Source of the DNA: Peptococcaceae bacterium | Lineage (GTDB): Bacteria; Bacillota; Desulfotomaculia; Desulfotomaculales; Desulfocucumaceae | Assembly: GCA_023512435.1 (NCBI GenBank) | Contig: JAILZP010000018.1 | Coordinates: 1 to 60,438, forward strand | Length of the DNA stretch: 60,438 nt | Direction: 5' to 3' | Part shown: positions 36,441 to 44,709 of the stretch, one piece after another | Layout of the letters: each line of letters starts with the position of its first letter | Numbering within the stretch: position 1 is the stretch's first letter | Notes under the pieces: model-generated | What the model was told of the DNA's origin: nothing | Database searches by the model: none | The model's input: the letters and a program-made list of their open reading frames with translations, nothing else | Program-made: the position numbers and the translations under genes

Positions 36441-37358
36441 TTAGACCGATGTGCCGGAGGAGGCGGCGGTGCCTTTGCCGGAGGACTGCTTCCAGCCGGC
36501 CAGGTATACCGAGGCCACAACCAGCGCCCCGCCCGCCATTTGCACGGGGCTGACCATTTCTCCCAGGATGAAGTGGCTGCTGACCACGGTCACCACCGGG
36601 ACCAGATTGATGAAAAGGGAAACCGTGCCCATGCCCAGCTTTTTCATGGCGTACACGTACAGGTAATAGCCCAGGGCGGAGCAGAAAAGCCCCAGGTAGA
36701 ACACATTGAGCATCACGGTGCCGGACACGGACTGCCAGCCGGATCTTTCCAGCAGCGCCAGGGGGATCAGGCTGAATGTTCCGAAAAGGGTCTGGTAGGT
36801 GACGATGGCCAGCTGTGAATACTTCTTACCCAGGGGCCTGGTCACTATACTGTAGACCACCCAGCTCACGGCGGCTCCGATCATCAGCAGGTTTCCGGCC
36901 AGGTTGTTCCGGCCCCCGGGCATTTTGACCCCGGCCTCCACCACCAGGTATACTCCCAGCACGGACAGGGCAACGCAAAAAATTTTACCCGGTGAAAGCG
37001 GGGCGCGGAAGAATATGTAATCGGCCAGGATGGACATGACCGGAATTGTGGCCACGATGATGGAGGCCGCCGAGGCCGTGGTCAGCTTAACCCCGTTGTT
37101 CTCAAAAAAGAAGTATACCGTGATGCCCATCAGTCCGGCCGCCGCCAGGGACGGGACATCTTTTTTCCGCATCTTTGCGCCGGGTTCCAGTATTTTAAGC
37201 ATGGCCACCAGAACCAGCGAAGCCGTCAGAAACCTCAGCAGCGCCAGGGTCATGGGCGGGATAACCGCCACCGAAACCTTGATGCTTAAAAACGACAGCC
37301 CCCAGATGACGGCGGCGAGGGTGATGGCCAGCAAAGGCAGCAGGTTGGATTTCCTCAA
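36441..37358 (-). CDS. EamA/DMT-family transporter
   Basis: 305 residues with about ten membrane segments forming two EamA repeats (AVIWGLSFLSIKVSVA in the first, VSWVVYSIVTRPLGKKYS in the second). TTG 37358 has CAGGAGGAA upstream. A full-length member, in contrast with the half-size EamA gene at 12908. It probably exports a metabolite or amino acid; substrate unknown. The C-terminus is rich in Ser/Gly. Confidence 0.85.
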   Translation of the reverse strand: MRKSNLLPLLAITLAAVIWGLSFLSIKVSVAVIPPMTLALLRFLTASLVLVAMLKILEPGAKMRKKDVPSLAAAGLMGITVYFFFENNGVKLTTASAASIIVATIPVMSILADYIFFRAPLSPGKIFCVALSVLGVYLVVEAGVKMPGGRNNLAGNLLMIGAAVSWVVYSIVTRPLGKKYSQLAIVTYQTLFGTFSLIPLALLERSGWQSVSGTVMLNVFYLGLFCSALGYYLYVYAMKKLGMGTVSLFINLVPVVTVVSSHFILGEMVSPVQMAGGALVVASVYLAGWKQSSGKGTAASSGTSV

Positions 37359-37575
37359 GGCTGATTCCTCCTGAAACGAATTTGAATCTTATTTTAGCAG
37401 AGCCTGGCCGAAACCGCCAGTCAAAAAGGGGTGAACCGTCCGGAGGCAGTTTCTTTTTTAAAACATTAAAATATTACAAATAGTTTAATTTTACCGGCCG
37501 GCCGGCCGGGAGAGGGTTGCATGGGACGCCTGCCGAAATATTGTGATATTTGACGAAAAGAGGAGGACAGTGCCA

Positions 37576-39033
37576 GTGATCATCTCCGACCTGCACAAGA
37601 GGCGCCGGGGCGACCCGGACCGACCGGCATTGAGCTTCCACGGCCGGAAGGTGAGCTATGCCGAACTTGAAGACAATATTGAACGGTACGCCAGGTATTT
37701 TCACAGCCTGGGGATCGGGCCGGGCGAACGGGCGGCCATCGCTCTTCCAAACTGCCCGGAGTTTATCTACGCGTACCTGGGTATAGCCAGGGCCGGGGGG
37801 GTAGCGGTGCCCCTGAACCTTCTTCAGGCGCCCCAGGAATTGTTTTTTATCGTCCTGGATTCCGGGGCGAAATTTCTGATCACCAACCCGGCCATCGGCC
37901 GGCAGGTCCGGCAGTTGCCCAACCTGCCCGTTGAACTGATTGTTCTGGATGAGGATCGCGAAAAGGAAATTTCGGCAGCCCCGCCGGCGGTCTTCCCGGA
38001 GGCCGACGGCGAAGCCGTCTGCACCTTCCTTTACACCTCGGGCACCACCGGGCGGCCGAAGGCCGCCATGCTGACCCACGCCAACCTGCTGGGGGACGTC
38101 AGGTGCATGGATGACGCCTCGGACTTCGGCCCGGAAGACAACTTCCTGGCGGTTCTGCCCATGTTCCACAGTTTCGGCTGGACGGTGTGCGTCCTCCTGC
38201 CGCTTTACCTGGGCTGCACCATAACCATACTGGACGGGTTCAGGCCCAAGGAAATGCTGCAGGTGCTGTCGGAGGAAGGCATAACCGTATTTTGCGGGGT
38301 CCCCAGCATGTTCTCGGTGCTGATCAAGACCCGCCAGAAGGCTGCTTTTCCCAGGCTGAAGTTCGCCATCTCCGGGGGCGATTCCATCTCCCGGGAGAAC
38401 ATTGAGGCCTTTGAAAAGAATTTTGGCTGTCCCATCGTGGAGGGCTACGGCCTGTCCGAGGCTTCGCCGGTGGTCTGCCTGAACCCTCTGTACGGGGTGC
38501 GCAAGGCCGGGTCCATCGGGATACCCCTGCCCGGTATAGAGACCAGGGTGGTGGACGGGGACGGCCGGGATCTTCCGCCGGGGGAGATTGGCGAACTGCT
38601 GGTCAGGGGGCCCAACGTGATGAAGGGCTATTACAAACGGGAAGAAGAGACCGGTGAGGTCCTGAGGGACGGCTGGCTGCACACCGGAGACCTGGCCCGC
38701 CGGGACGGGGACGGCTATTTGTACATCGCCGGGAGAAAGAAGGAACTGATTATTACCTCGGGCTTCAACGTGTACCCGCGGGAGGTGGAGGAGGCCCTGG
38801 CGGCCCACCCGCTGGTGGCCGAGGCCGCCGTGATCGGGGTGCCGCACCCCCTGAAGGGTGAAGTGGTGAAGGCTTATGTGGTGCCCGGGGAGGGAGGGAC
38901 CCCGGATAGGCAGGAACTGACCCGGTTTTTAAAGGACCGCCTGGCCGGCTACAAGATACCGGAGGAATTCGTTTTTACCGGCGACCTTCCCCGGGGGACC
39001 GGGGGCAAGGTGCTGAAAAGGATGTTGAAGTAA
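37576..39033 (+). CDS. Acyl-CoA synthetase (AMP-forming)
   Basis: 485 residues. Activates a carboxylic acid to its CoA thioester through an acyl-AMP. Motifs: P-loop YTSGTTGRPKAAM, FHSFGW, GYGLSEASPV, and the hinge HTGDLARRDGDGYLYIAGRKKELI; the C-terminal catalytic lysine region is LPRGTGGKVLKR. Overall closest to long-chain or medium-chain fatty acyl ligases (FadD-like). GTG 37576 is preceded by AAGAGGAGG at 9 nt; an in-frame GTG at 37543 lacks a ribosome site. It stands alone. In a syntroph it could activate fatty or aromatic acids. Confidence 0.88.
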   Translation: MIISDLHKRRRGDPDRPALSFHGRKVSYAELEDNIERYARYFHSLGIGPGERAAIALPNCPEFIYAYLGIARAGGVAVPLNLLQAPQELFFIVLDSGAKFLITNPAIGRQVRQLPNLPVELIVLDEDREKEISAAPPAVFPEADGEAVCTFLYTSGTTGRPKAAMLTHANLLGDVRCMDDASDFGPEDNFLAVLPMFHSFGWTVCVLLPLYLGCTITILDGFRPKEMLQVLSEEGITVFCGVPSMFSVLIKTRQKAAFPRLKFAISGGDSISRENIEAFEKNFGCPIVEGYGLSEASPVVCLNPLYGVRKAGSIGIPLPGIETRVVDGDGRDLPPGEIGELLVRGPNVMKGYYKREEETGEVLRDGWLHTGDLARRDGDGYLYIAGRKKELIITSGFNVYPREVEEALAAHPLVAEAAVIGVPHPLKGEVVKAYVVPGEGGTPDRQELTRFLKDRLAGYKIPEEFVFTGDLPRGTGGKVLKRMLK

Positions 39034-39315
39034 GAAGCAGATGCCCTTACCGGCCAGGAAGCAGGAGACAAAACGTGAAAGTCCTGTTTTTTGGGTAAAT
39101 CCCGTCATTGCCGGAGTGTACTAAGGGAGGAGGACCTTTCAGGGCGGAGCGTTTCACCTGCGATGCATGAAAACACCTCATTCCGGGTTTTCTCATTCTG
39201 GCTTCTGGCTTCTGGTTCTGATTCCAACAGAATAAGCTCTTTCAGAATGAGATATTTTCAAGGCAGACAATACCCTTCCGGCTGATTTTCTGTTAATATT
39301 TAAAGAAAAAACGGA
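39034..39315. repeat. Intergenic region with a short heptanucleotide array
   Basis: No gene seen. At 39196-39216 there are three in-phase 7-bp units (TTCTGGC twice, TTCTGGT) followed by TCTG. The rest, AT-rich before 39315, shows no clear promoter or riboswitch. Confidence 0.6.
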
Positions 39316-39966
39316 GTGAAATATATTCCCTTGACTGATCGCCTTCATCCCTGCGATCAGCCCTTTTCCAGGACGCTGGCCGGCCTGGCCGATTCCCTGC
39401 CCCCGGAGGGGCTGACCCTGGGTGAACTGCTGGAAAGGCTGGGCCCCCGGGGCCTTCTGGCCCTGTGCATGGTTTTGACGGTGCCGTTTTTACTGCCCGC
39501 GTCCGTCCCGGGCAGCAGCACCCCCTTCGGCCTGGTGATCGCTTTAATCGGCCTGCAGGTGGCGGCGGGCAGGTCCCCCCGGCTGCCCGGGCGCATGGTG
39601 GATCGCCCCATTGCGGCGGAAAACCTGCTTCCGGTGCTGCAGAAGGGGGCCTGGCTTTTCGGCCGCATGGAAAGGGTTGCCCGCCCCCGGCTGCCGGCCC
39701 TGACCCGGGGAAGAACCCCGGCCCGCATCAACGCCATGGTGATGGTAATCAGCGCCATCCTGCTCATGGCGCCCCTCCCCCTGCCTTTTTCCAACACTTT
39801 GCCGGCCTACGGGGTTTTGTTCCTGGCCGCCGGGAGCCTGGAGCGGGACGGCTGCCTGGTGCTGGCGGGCTACCTGATGGTGGCCCTGACCGCGGTTTAT
39901 TTCGGCTTGCTGGCCCTGCTGGGAATGGCCGGCCTGCAGGCCCTGTTTCCCGGAGGCGGCTTTTAG
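39316..39966 (+). CDS. ExoD-family membrane protein
   Basis: 216 residues with about four hydrophobic segments. The sequence TLGELLERLGPRGLLALCMVL, VPGSSTPFGLVIALIGLQVAAGR and LPLPFSNTLPAYGVLFLAAG matches the ExoD exopolysaccharide-synthesis family, whose mechanism is unknown. Start uncertain: GTG 39316 (weak ribosome site) or TTG 39331. Confidence 0.82.
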   Translation: MKYIPLTDRLHPCDQPFSRTLAGLADSLPPEGLTLGELLERLGPRGLLALCMVLTVPFLLPASVPGSSTPFGLVIALIGLQVAAGRSPRLPGRMVDRPIAAENLLPVLQKGAWLFGRMERVARPRLPALTRGRTPARINAMVMVISAILLMAPLPLPFSNTLPAYGVLFLAAGSLERDGCLVLAGYLMVALTAVYFGLLALLGMAGLQALFPGGGF

Positions 39967-39996
39967 TTAATTCAGAATTCAAAGGGGGTAAGCCAT

Positions 39997-40431
39997 ATTC
40001 CCGGCATCGGAAAAATCGCCATTTTGCTGGTAATAAGTTCCAAGGAAGATGAAAAGCGCCTTATAAAACAGGCCGAAGATTTGGGGTTCAAGGTGTGCAG
40101 GGGCCGGGTGGGATCTGTCGGACCGGAAAAAATATTCGCGGCGGTGGAGACCGCCGCGAAAAGAAATGAGATCGTGCATGCCCGGTACCGGGAAGAACAC
40201 GCGCTTTACCACTGTGTTCTGGATGCATTTCACGGGGTTTGCCGGGGACAGCTGGCCCTGGGGAGCATTCTGCGGAGCGCCGGCCTGGAGTTCAGCATTG
40301 TGAGGGGGCCCCGTCTCTCCGGTGACGATTCGGACGGCGAGTGGCTGGCCGTTGCCCTTTACGGCACCATAGGAGCCCCCGTCAAGGGGTACGAGCACGA
40401 AGTCATGGGCCTTGGCATCAACCACGTCTAG
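39997..40431 (+). CDS. hutP: HutP, histidine-dependent RNA antiterminator (ATT start)
   Basis: HutP is a Mg2+- and L-histidine-activated RNA-binding hexamer that prevents termination in the hut leader. The sequence RGRVGSVGPEKIFAAVETAA, YREEHALYHCVLDAFHGV and VALYGTIGAPVKGYEHEV (with GLGINH) is a clear family match. The ATT codon at 39997 follows AAAGGGGG at 8 nt spacing and gives 144 residues; the next possible start, TTG 40024, has no ribosome site and would delete the first conserved strand (GIGKIAILLVISS). The gene is tail-to-tail with hutH, 9 bp apart, rather than upstream in the same direction as in Bacillus. Confidence 0.88.
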   Translation: MPGIGKIAILLVISSKEDEKRLIKQAEDLGFKVCRGRVGSVGPEKIFAAVETAAKRNEIVHARYREEHALYHCVLDAFHGVCRGQLALGSILRSAGLEFSIVRGPRLSGDDSDGEWLAVALYGTIGAPVKGYEHEVMGLGINHV

Positions 40432-40440
40432 CCCCGGTGT

Positions 40441-42024
40441 TCAATAATTACATGAATCAAAGCCGCATTGACCACTCTCCTGCAAAGCCCCGGTCACCTT
40501 GTTCAACAGCTCCCTTGTGCTTAAAAGTTTCGCCAGTTTCCGGATGTCCGGTGACAATACCCGGTCGCCGTCCAGCCGGGGTACCGCCGTCCTGACCGCT
40601 CTGTACGCGGCCGAGGTTCCCCTGCCCAAAACTCCCGGCTCCTGCAGGTCGATGGCCTGGGCGGCGCACAGCAGTTCAATGGCCAGGACGTGCCTCAGGT
40701 TCTCCAAGACTTCGCCCGCCTTGCGGGCGGCAATTGATCCCATGCTGACGTGGTCTTCCTGGTTGGCCGAAGTGGGAATGGAGTCCACGCTGGCGGGAGA
40801 GGCCAGCACCTTGTTTTCGGACACCAGGGCGGCGGCGGTGTACTGGGCGATCATAAGGCCCGAGTTCAAGCCGCTCCGGGGCGACAGGAAGGGGGGCAGG
40901 CCGCTTAACTGGGGGTTTAACAGCCGTTCTATCCTTCGCTCGCTGATATTGGCCAGTTCGGACGCGGCAATGGCAAGCAGGTCCAGGGCGATGGCCAGGG
41001 GCTGGCCGTGGAAATTTCCGCCGGACACCACGTCTCCCTCTTCCGGGAAAACCAGGGGGTTGTCGGTAACCGAGTTTATCTCGGTCCGGATAACCCCCTT
41101 CACGTAATTTATCGCGTCCATGGAAGCTCCGTGAACCTGGGGGACGCAGCGCAGCGAGTAGGCGTCCTGTACCCGGCCGGATCGGCCGGCGTACGTGCTT
41201 CCTTCCAGCATCGCCCGTAAAAAAGCGGCGCACGCCCTTTGGCCCGGATGAGGCCTCAACTCGTGAACCCTGGGGTCCAGCGCCTGGGGAAGGCCCGCCA
41301 GGGCTTCGAAGGTGAGGGCCGCTGCGATGTCGGCCGTTTTGGCAAGGGCCTCGGCCTCGTCCACCCACAAAGCGCCAAGGGCGGTCATGACCTGGGTCCC
41401 ATTGATCAGGCCCAGCCCGTCTTTACCCTCAAGATTGACCAGCGGTATTCCGGCAATTTTCATGGCCTGGCGGCCGGTCATCCGTCTTCCCCGGTAAAAA
41501 GCCTCCCCCAGGCCGATCATCACCAGGGCGGTATGGGCCAGGGGAGCCAGGTCGCCGCTGGCCCCAAGGGAACCCTTTTCAGGTATGACCGGGTGAACCC
41601 CCCGGTTCAGCATCCTGATGAGGGTCTCCACCACGTACGGCCCTACGCCGGAAAAGCCTTTGCACAGGGTGTTGGCCCTGAGCAGCATGATTGCCCTGAC
41701 CACTTCCTCGGGGAAGGGCTTGCCCACCCCGCAGGAGTGGCTCATGATCAGGTTGATTTGCAACTGGCGGGACTGTTCCGGTGAGATCAATACGTTGCTT
41801 AATTTGCCGAATCCCGTGGAAACCCCGTATATTACCCGGTTGCTGTCGATAAGCGACCTCAATGTTTCCCACGACCGGGCTATCTTCTTCCGCCCGTCCG
41901 GGCTCAGCTCAACAGGTTTCCCGTGCCTGGCGACCTGGATCACGTCTTCTATGCCGAGGGAATCCCCGTCAATAACCACCGGTTTTAATCCGGTGCCGGA
42001 CCCGGTTTCCAAAGCTGTGGACAT
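40441..42024 (-). CDS. hutH: Histidine ammonia-lyase
   Basis: 527 residues. Converts L-histidine to urocanate and ammonia, the first step of histidine breakdown. The MIO cofactor forms from the Ala-Ser-Gly of GSLGASGDLAPLAH. Other family signatures: NLIMSHSCGVGKPF, NGTQVMTALGAL, RVQDAYSLRCVPQVHGA, GGNFHGQPLAIALD and TSANQEDHVSMGS. ATG 42024 follows AAGGGAGG by 9 nt. A NAG-repeat/terminator leader precedes it, so expression probably depends on HutP and histidine. No other hut gene (hutU, hutI, hutG) is in the window. Confidence 0.95.
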   Translation of the reverse strand: MSTALETGSGTGLKPVVIDGDSLGIEDVIQVARHGKPVELSPDGRKKIARSWETLRSLIDSNRVIYGVSTGFGKLSNVLISPEQSRQLQINLIMSHSCGVGKPFPEEVVRAIMLLRANTLCKGFSGVGPYVVETLIRMLNRGVHPVIPEKGSLGASGDLAPLAHTALVMIGLGEAFYRGRRMTGRQAMKIAGIPLVNLEGKDGLGLINGTQVMTALGALWVDEAEALAKTADIAAALTFEALAGLPQALDPRVHELRPHPGQRACAAFLRAMLEGSTYAGRSGRVQDAYSLRCVPQVHGASMDAINYVKGVIRTEINSVTDNPLVFPEEGDVVSGGNFHGQPLAIALDLLAIAASELANISERRIERLLNPQLSGLPPFLSPRSGLNSGLMIAQYTAAALVSENKVLASPASVDSIPTSANQEDHVSMGSIAARKAGEVLENLRHVLAIELLCAAQAIDLQEPGVLGRGTSAAYRAVRTAVPRLDGDRVLSPDIRKLAKLLSTRELLNKVTGALQESGQCGFDSCNY

Positions 42025-42112
42025 CGCGCTTTCCTCCCTTCCGCAACCCGGCTGTTAAAGCCGAATTGCCGGTTCAAGCTGTCAGCTTGCAAAACAAAAG
42101 CCCATGAACATT

Positions 42113-42181
42113 AAAAGCCAACAAGGGACCGCAGGCGAACCGCCTCCAGTCAGCCCCCTGTTGACTAATGGCTATGGGCTG
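42113..42181 (-). promoter_or_regulatory. hutH leader: HutP site (NAG repeats) and attenuator
   Basis: On the minus strand, four NAG triplets follow at exact 4-nt spacing: CAG (42179-42181), TAG (42172-42174), TAG (42165-42167), CAG (42158-42160). HutP recognises NAG triplets spaced by 4 nt. The last CAG belongs to CAACAGGG, which can pair with CCCTTGTTGG (complement of 42118-42127), and T-rich GGCTTTTA follows, a terminator. Bound HutP would block the stem. A TATAAT-like -10 on the minus strand lies near 42211-42216. Confidence 0.7.
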
Positions 42182-42287
42182 TACCGCTGTTTATACGTTT
42201 TTTACAATTTTATTATATACCGGGATGAGGTTTTTTTCCAGGGTGTAATTGCTTGGGTGATTGAATATCGACAGGTGAGGCTGCCGC

Positions 42288-42317
42288 TTGACAATCTGTC
42301 TCCGGCTACTGTAAAAT
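42288..42317 (+). promoter_or_regulatory. Promoter for the terC riboswitch transcript
   Basis: TTGACA (42288-42293), 18-bp spacer, TAAAAT (42312-42317), directly before the riboswitch. Confidence 0.75.
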
Positions 42318-42324
42318 TCTTTTA

Positions 42325-42440
42325 GTCAAAGGGGAGTAGCTTTCACCGGCTGGTCAACACACGGCCCCCTGAGGCCTGGCCACCGGGGCAGTAACTGTCT
42401 GGCAAGACCTTTGATCCTTTATGTGCGGGTCAAAGGTCTT
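42325..42440 (+). promoter_or_regulatory. yybP-ykoY manganese riboswitch with terminator
   Basis: The conserved core AAAGGGGAGTAGC starts near 42328, and GTCAACACACGGCC with CCTGAGGCC follows, as in yybP-ykoY aptamers, which sense Mn2+. The expression platform is a strong terminator: AAGACCTTTGA (42404-42414) pairs with TCAAAGGTCTT (42430-42440), followed by TT. TerC-family genes are a known target. Confidence 0.9.
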
Positions 42441-42489
42441 TTGTATGAGTTTGGGCTGCCGAAAATTTTATTGAAGCGGGGGTTTTTTG

Positions 42490-43170
42490 TTGGATTGGGC
42501 ATTGTTGAGCGGTATTGTAAACATTATCATTATCAACCTGGTCTTAAGCGGTGACAACGCCGTGGTCATAGCCCTGGCCAGCCGCGGCCTGCCCGAGGTC
42601 TACCGGAAAAAGGCCATTTTCTGGGGAGCCACCCTGGCCGTGGTGCTGCGGATCCTGCTGACATTCGCGACCGCCCTGCTGCTCAGGATTCCCTTCGTTC
42701 AACTGGTGGGCGGCCTGTTGCTGGCCTGGATCGCCCTCAAGCTGCTGTACCCGGAAAAGGAGCACTGCGAGACTGAAAAGGAATGCAGCAGCGACTTCAA
42801 AAAGGCCCTGCTGACCATTATCTGGGCGGACATACTGATGAGCCTGGACAATGTGCTGGCTGTGGCGGGCGCCTCGGGGGGAAATGTTTACCTGCTGGCT
42901 TTCGGCCTTGCACTGAGCATTCCAATCGTGCTGGCGGGCAGTTCACTGCTGTCGTCCGTTATGCGGCGGTTTCCGTGGCTGGTGTATGTGGGCGCGGGTG
43001 TCCTGGCCTGGACGGCGGGGGAGATGATGGTGGAAGACAGGCTTGTGGGGATGCGCCTGCATGCCCTGCCATTCAGTGAGGTGGCTGTGCCGCTGGTAAT
43101 TACAGCCATTGTGGTTTTTGCCGGATGGCGGATTAGGAGCGCCAGGCCGGCCGTTTCCGGGGAGAGGTGA
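42490..43170 (+). CDS. TerC/YjbE-family integral membrane protein
   Basis: A membrane protein of about 226 residues with about seven segments. Typical pairs of acidic motifs are VLSGDNAVVIALASRG and ADILMSLDNVLAVAGA, the likely metal-binding sites. Family members controlled by the yybP-ykoY riboswitch are implicated in manganese export or metal insertion into secreted proteins. Two adjacent TTG codons (42487, 42490) follow GCGGGGG; I prefer the second for spacing. A terminator lies 25 bp after the stop. Confidence 0.88.
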   Translation: MDWALLSGIVNIIIINLVLSGDNAVVIALASRGLPEVYRKKAIFWGATLAVVLRILLTFATALLLRIPFVQLVGGLLLAWIALKLLYPEKEHCETEKECSSDFKKALLTIIWADILMSLDNVLAVAGASGGNVYLLAFGLALSIPIVLAGSSLLSSVMRRFPWLVYVGAGVLAWTAGEMMVEDRLVGMRLHALPFSEVAVPLVITAIVVFAGWRIRSARPAVSGER

Positions 43171-43195
43171 AAAACGGACGGGTTTATCGAGTTTG

Positions 43196-43218
43196 GCCCC
43201 TATCCGGGGCTTTTTTTT
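43196..43218 (+). terminator. Rho-independent terminator after terC
   Basis: GCCCC (43196-43200), 5-nt loop, GGGGC (43206-43210), eight Ts. Confidence 0.85.
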
Positions 43219-43303
43219 GTCGCCTGAAAGACTGAGGAAAAGGATTAAGGATGTATAATAAACATGTGCGAATTTTTCCCCTGTGGGAGGAGAGGTGGGG
43301 AGA

Positions 43304-44011
43304 ATGGGCGGGGAGATAAATATCACCTTCGGGGCGGCCTTTGCGGCCGGGGTGCTTTCCTTTTTTTCCCCTTGTATTTTGCCTCTCCTTCCGGTTTACG
43401 TGTCACAGCTGTCCGTTGCTGTCTCAAACCGGGGACGGGGCGGCTTCAGCCCGGGCTGGGGCGTCTTCCTGCAGGCGTTGATATTCGTATTCGGTTTCAC
43501 CCTGGTTTTTGTAAGCCTCGGCACGGCCACCAGCATGATCGGCAGTTTCCTGGCGTTGAACAGGGAGATACTGCTGAAGGCCGGAGGGGTGTTCGTGGTT
43601 CTGATGGGACTTAACCTGTCGGGCTTCCTGCGGGTAAACATTTTTGCCAGACAGTGGTCCCCGCTTCAGGGTTTCCAGCCCCGGGGCATCCTGGGGTCCT
43701 TTTTTCTCGGTATGGCCTTCGCCCTTGGCTGGACGCCCTGCGTAGGGCCGGTTCTGGCCTCCATCCTGACCCTGGCCGCCACAACCGGGTCGGCAGCCGC
43801 CGGAAGCCTTCTTTTGGCCTTTTATTCACTGGGCTTGGCGGTGCCCTTCCTGTTCTTGTGCTTTACCTTCGACCGCGTTCCGGGGATCAGGAATATCCTG
43901 CAAAAGTATTCCCGGTTAAGCCTGGTGGTGAGCGGGATCCTGCTGGTGATTCTGGGAATGCTGATGTTCTTCAACAAGCTTCAGGTTCTGGCGGCATATC
44001 TTGCGTTTTAA
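43304..44011 (+). CDS. ccdA: CcdA-type thiol-disulfide transmembrane protein
   Basis: 235 residues with six membrane segments. Carries reducing power from cytoplasmic thioredoxin to extracytoplasmic thioredoxin-like proteins for cytochrome c maturation or other disulfide reduction. The two redox cysteines sit in SPCILPLLPVY (segment 1) and GWTPCVGP (segment 4). ATG 43304 is chosen with GGTGGGGAGA upstream; the frame opens earlier at 43283 across a purine-rich stretch. The next gene, a ResA-like protein, starts 19 bp after the stop and is the likely electron acceptor. Confidence 0.92.
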   Translation: MGGEINITFGAAFAAGVLSFFSPCILPLLPVYVSQLSVAVSNRGRGGFSPGWGVFLQALIFVFGFTLVFVSLGTATSMIGSFLALNREILLKAGGVFVVLMGLNLSGFLRVNIFARQWSPLQGFQPRGILGSFFLGMAFALGWTPCVGPVLASILTLAATTGSAAAGSLLLAFYSLGLAVPFLFLCFTFDRVPGIRNILQKYSRLSLVVSGILLVILGMLMFFNKLQVLAAYLAF

Positions 44012-44030
44012 AACCGGGGGGGGGCAGGTT

Positions 44031-44621
44031 ATGTTCAGGAAAGGCGGGATTCTGGCGGTGGTTTTGTTCCTGGCGGCAAGCTTTAGCGCATCGTGCGCGC
44101 CGGGACAAAACGGGCAGGAGGGCGGGGTTGTCCGGGAGAAGCCGGCGCTGGATGCCCGGGCGGATTCCGGAACCGGCCAGGTTGCCCAGTCAGGCGGGGA
44201 CGATGCCCGGACCGTGACGGCGCCTGACTTTACCCTGGCGGACATGGAGGGCCGGCGGGTGCGGCTCGGCGACCTGAGGGGCAAAAAGGTATTGATTAAC
44301 TTCTGGACCACCTGGTGCCCTTATTGCCGGGACGAGATGCCCCTGCTGCAGAGGTTTCAAGAAGTGAACCGGGACAAGAACTGGCAGGTGCTGACCGTGA
44401 ACATAACCAGTTCAGAGAAGGGATCGGCCCCGGTGCGGAGCTATATAAAGGCAAATAACTACACCTTTCCTGTGCTGCTTGACGAAAATGGTTCGGTGTC
44501 CGCCCTTTACGGCGTCAGGAATATACCCGCCAGCTTTGTCCTGAACGAAAAGGGCGAAGTGATCAGAACCAAAGTGGGTCCCTTCACCGAAAAAGAGATG
44601 GCCGAACTGGGAAGGCTTTAA
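44031..44621 (+). CDS. ResA-like thioredoxin-fold lipoprotein
   Basis: 196 residues. Lipoprotein signal: LAVVLFLAASFSASC with the lipobox Cys, so it is membrane-anchored outside the cell. A linker to about residue 60 is low in order, then an AhpC/TSA-type thioredoxin domain begins (APDFTLADMEG). Active site WCPYC in NFWTTWCPYCRDEMP, cis-Pro loop NIPASFVL. Reduces disulfides in secreted proteins, for instance apocytochrome c, using CcdA. It is co-transcribed with ccdA (GGGGGGGGGCAGG before ATG 44031). Confidence 0.88.
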   Translation: MFRKGGILAVVLFLAASFSASCAPGQNGQEGGVVREKPALDARADSGTGQVAQSGGDDARTVTAPDFTLADMEGRRVRLGDLRGKKVLINFWTTWCPYCRDEMPLLQRFQEVNRDKNWQVLTVNITSSEKGSAPVRSYIKANNYTFPVLLDENGSVSALYGVRNIPASFVLNEKGEVIRTKVGPFTEKEMAELGRL

Positions 44622-44653
44622 AAATACATTATTCTGAAAATCTTATTCTGTCG

Positions 44654-44678
44654 GAATCCAGAATCCAGAATCCAGAAT
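44654..44678. repeat. Heptanucleotide array (3.5 units)
   Basis: GAATCCA three times in phase (44654-44674) plus GAAT. Lies between two convergent genes, the ResA-like lipoprotein gene and the CsoR-family gene. Confidence 0.85.
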
Positions 44679-44709
44679 GGAAAACCCCGCCATTGTCGTT
44701 CATTTCCTT

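Noticed and set aside
44640..44700. Possible terminator between the resA-like and csoR-like genes
   Set aside because: No GC-rich stem with T-run found; only the heptad array is present.
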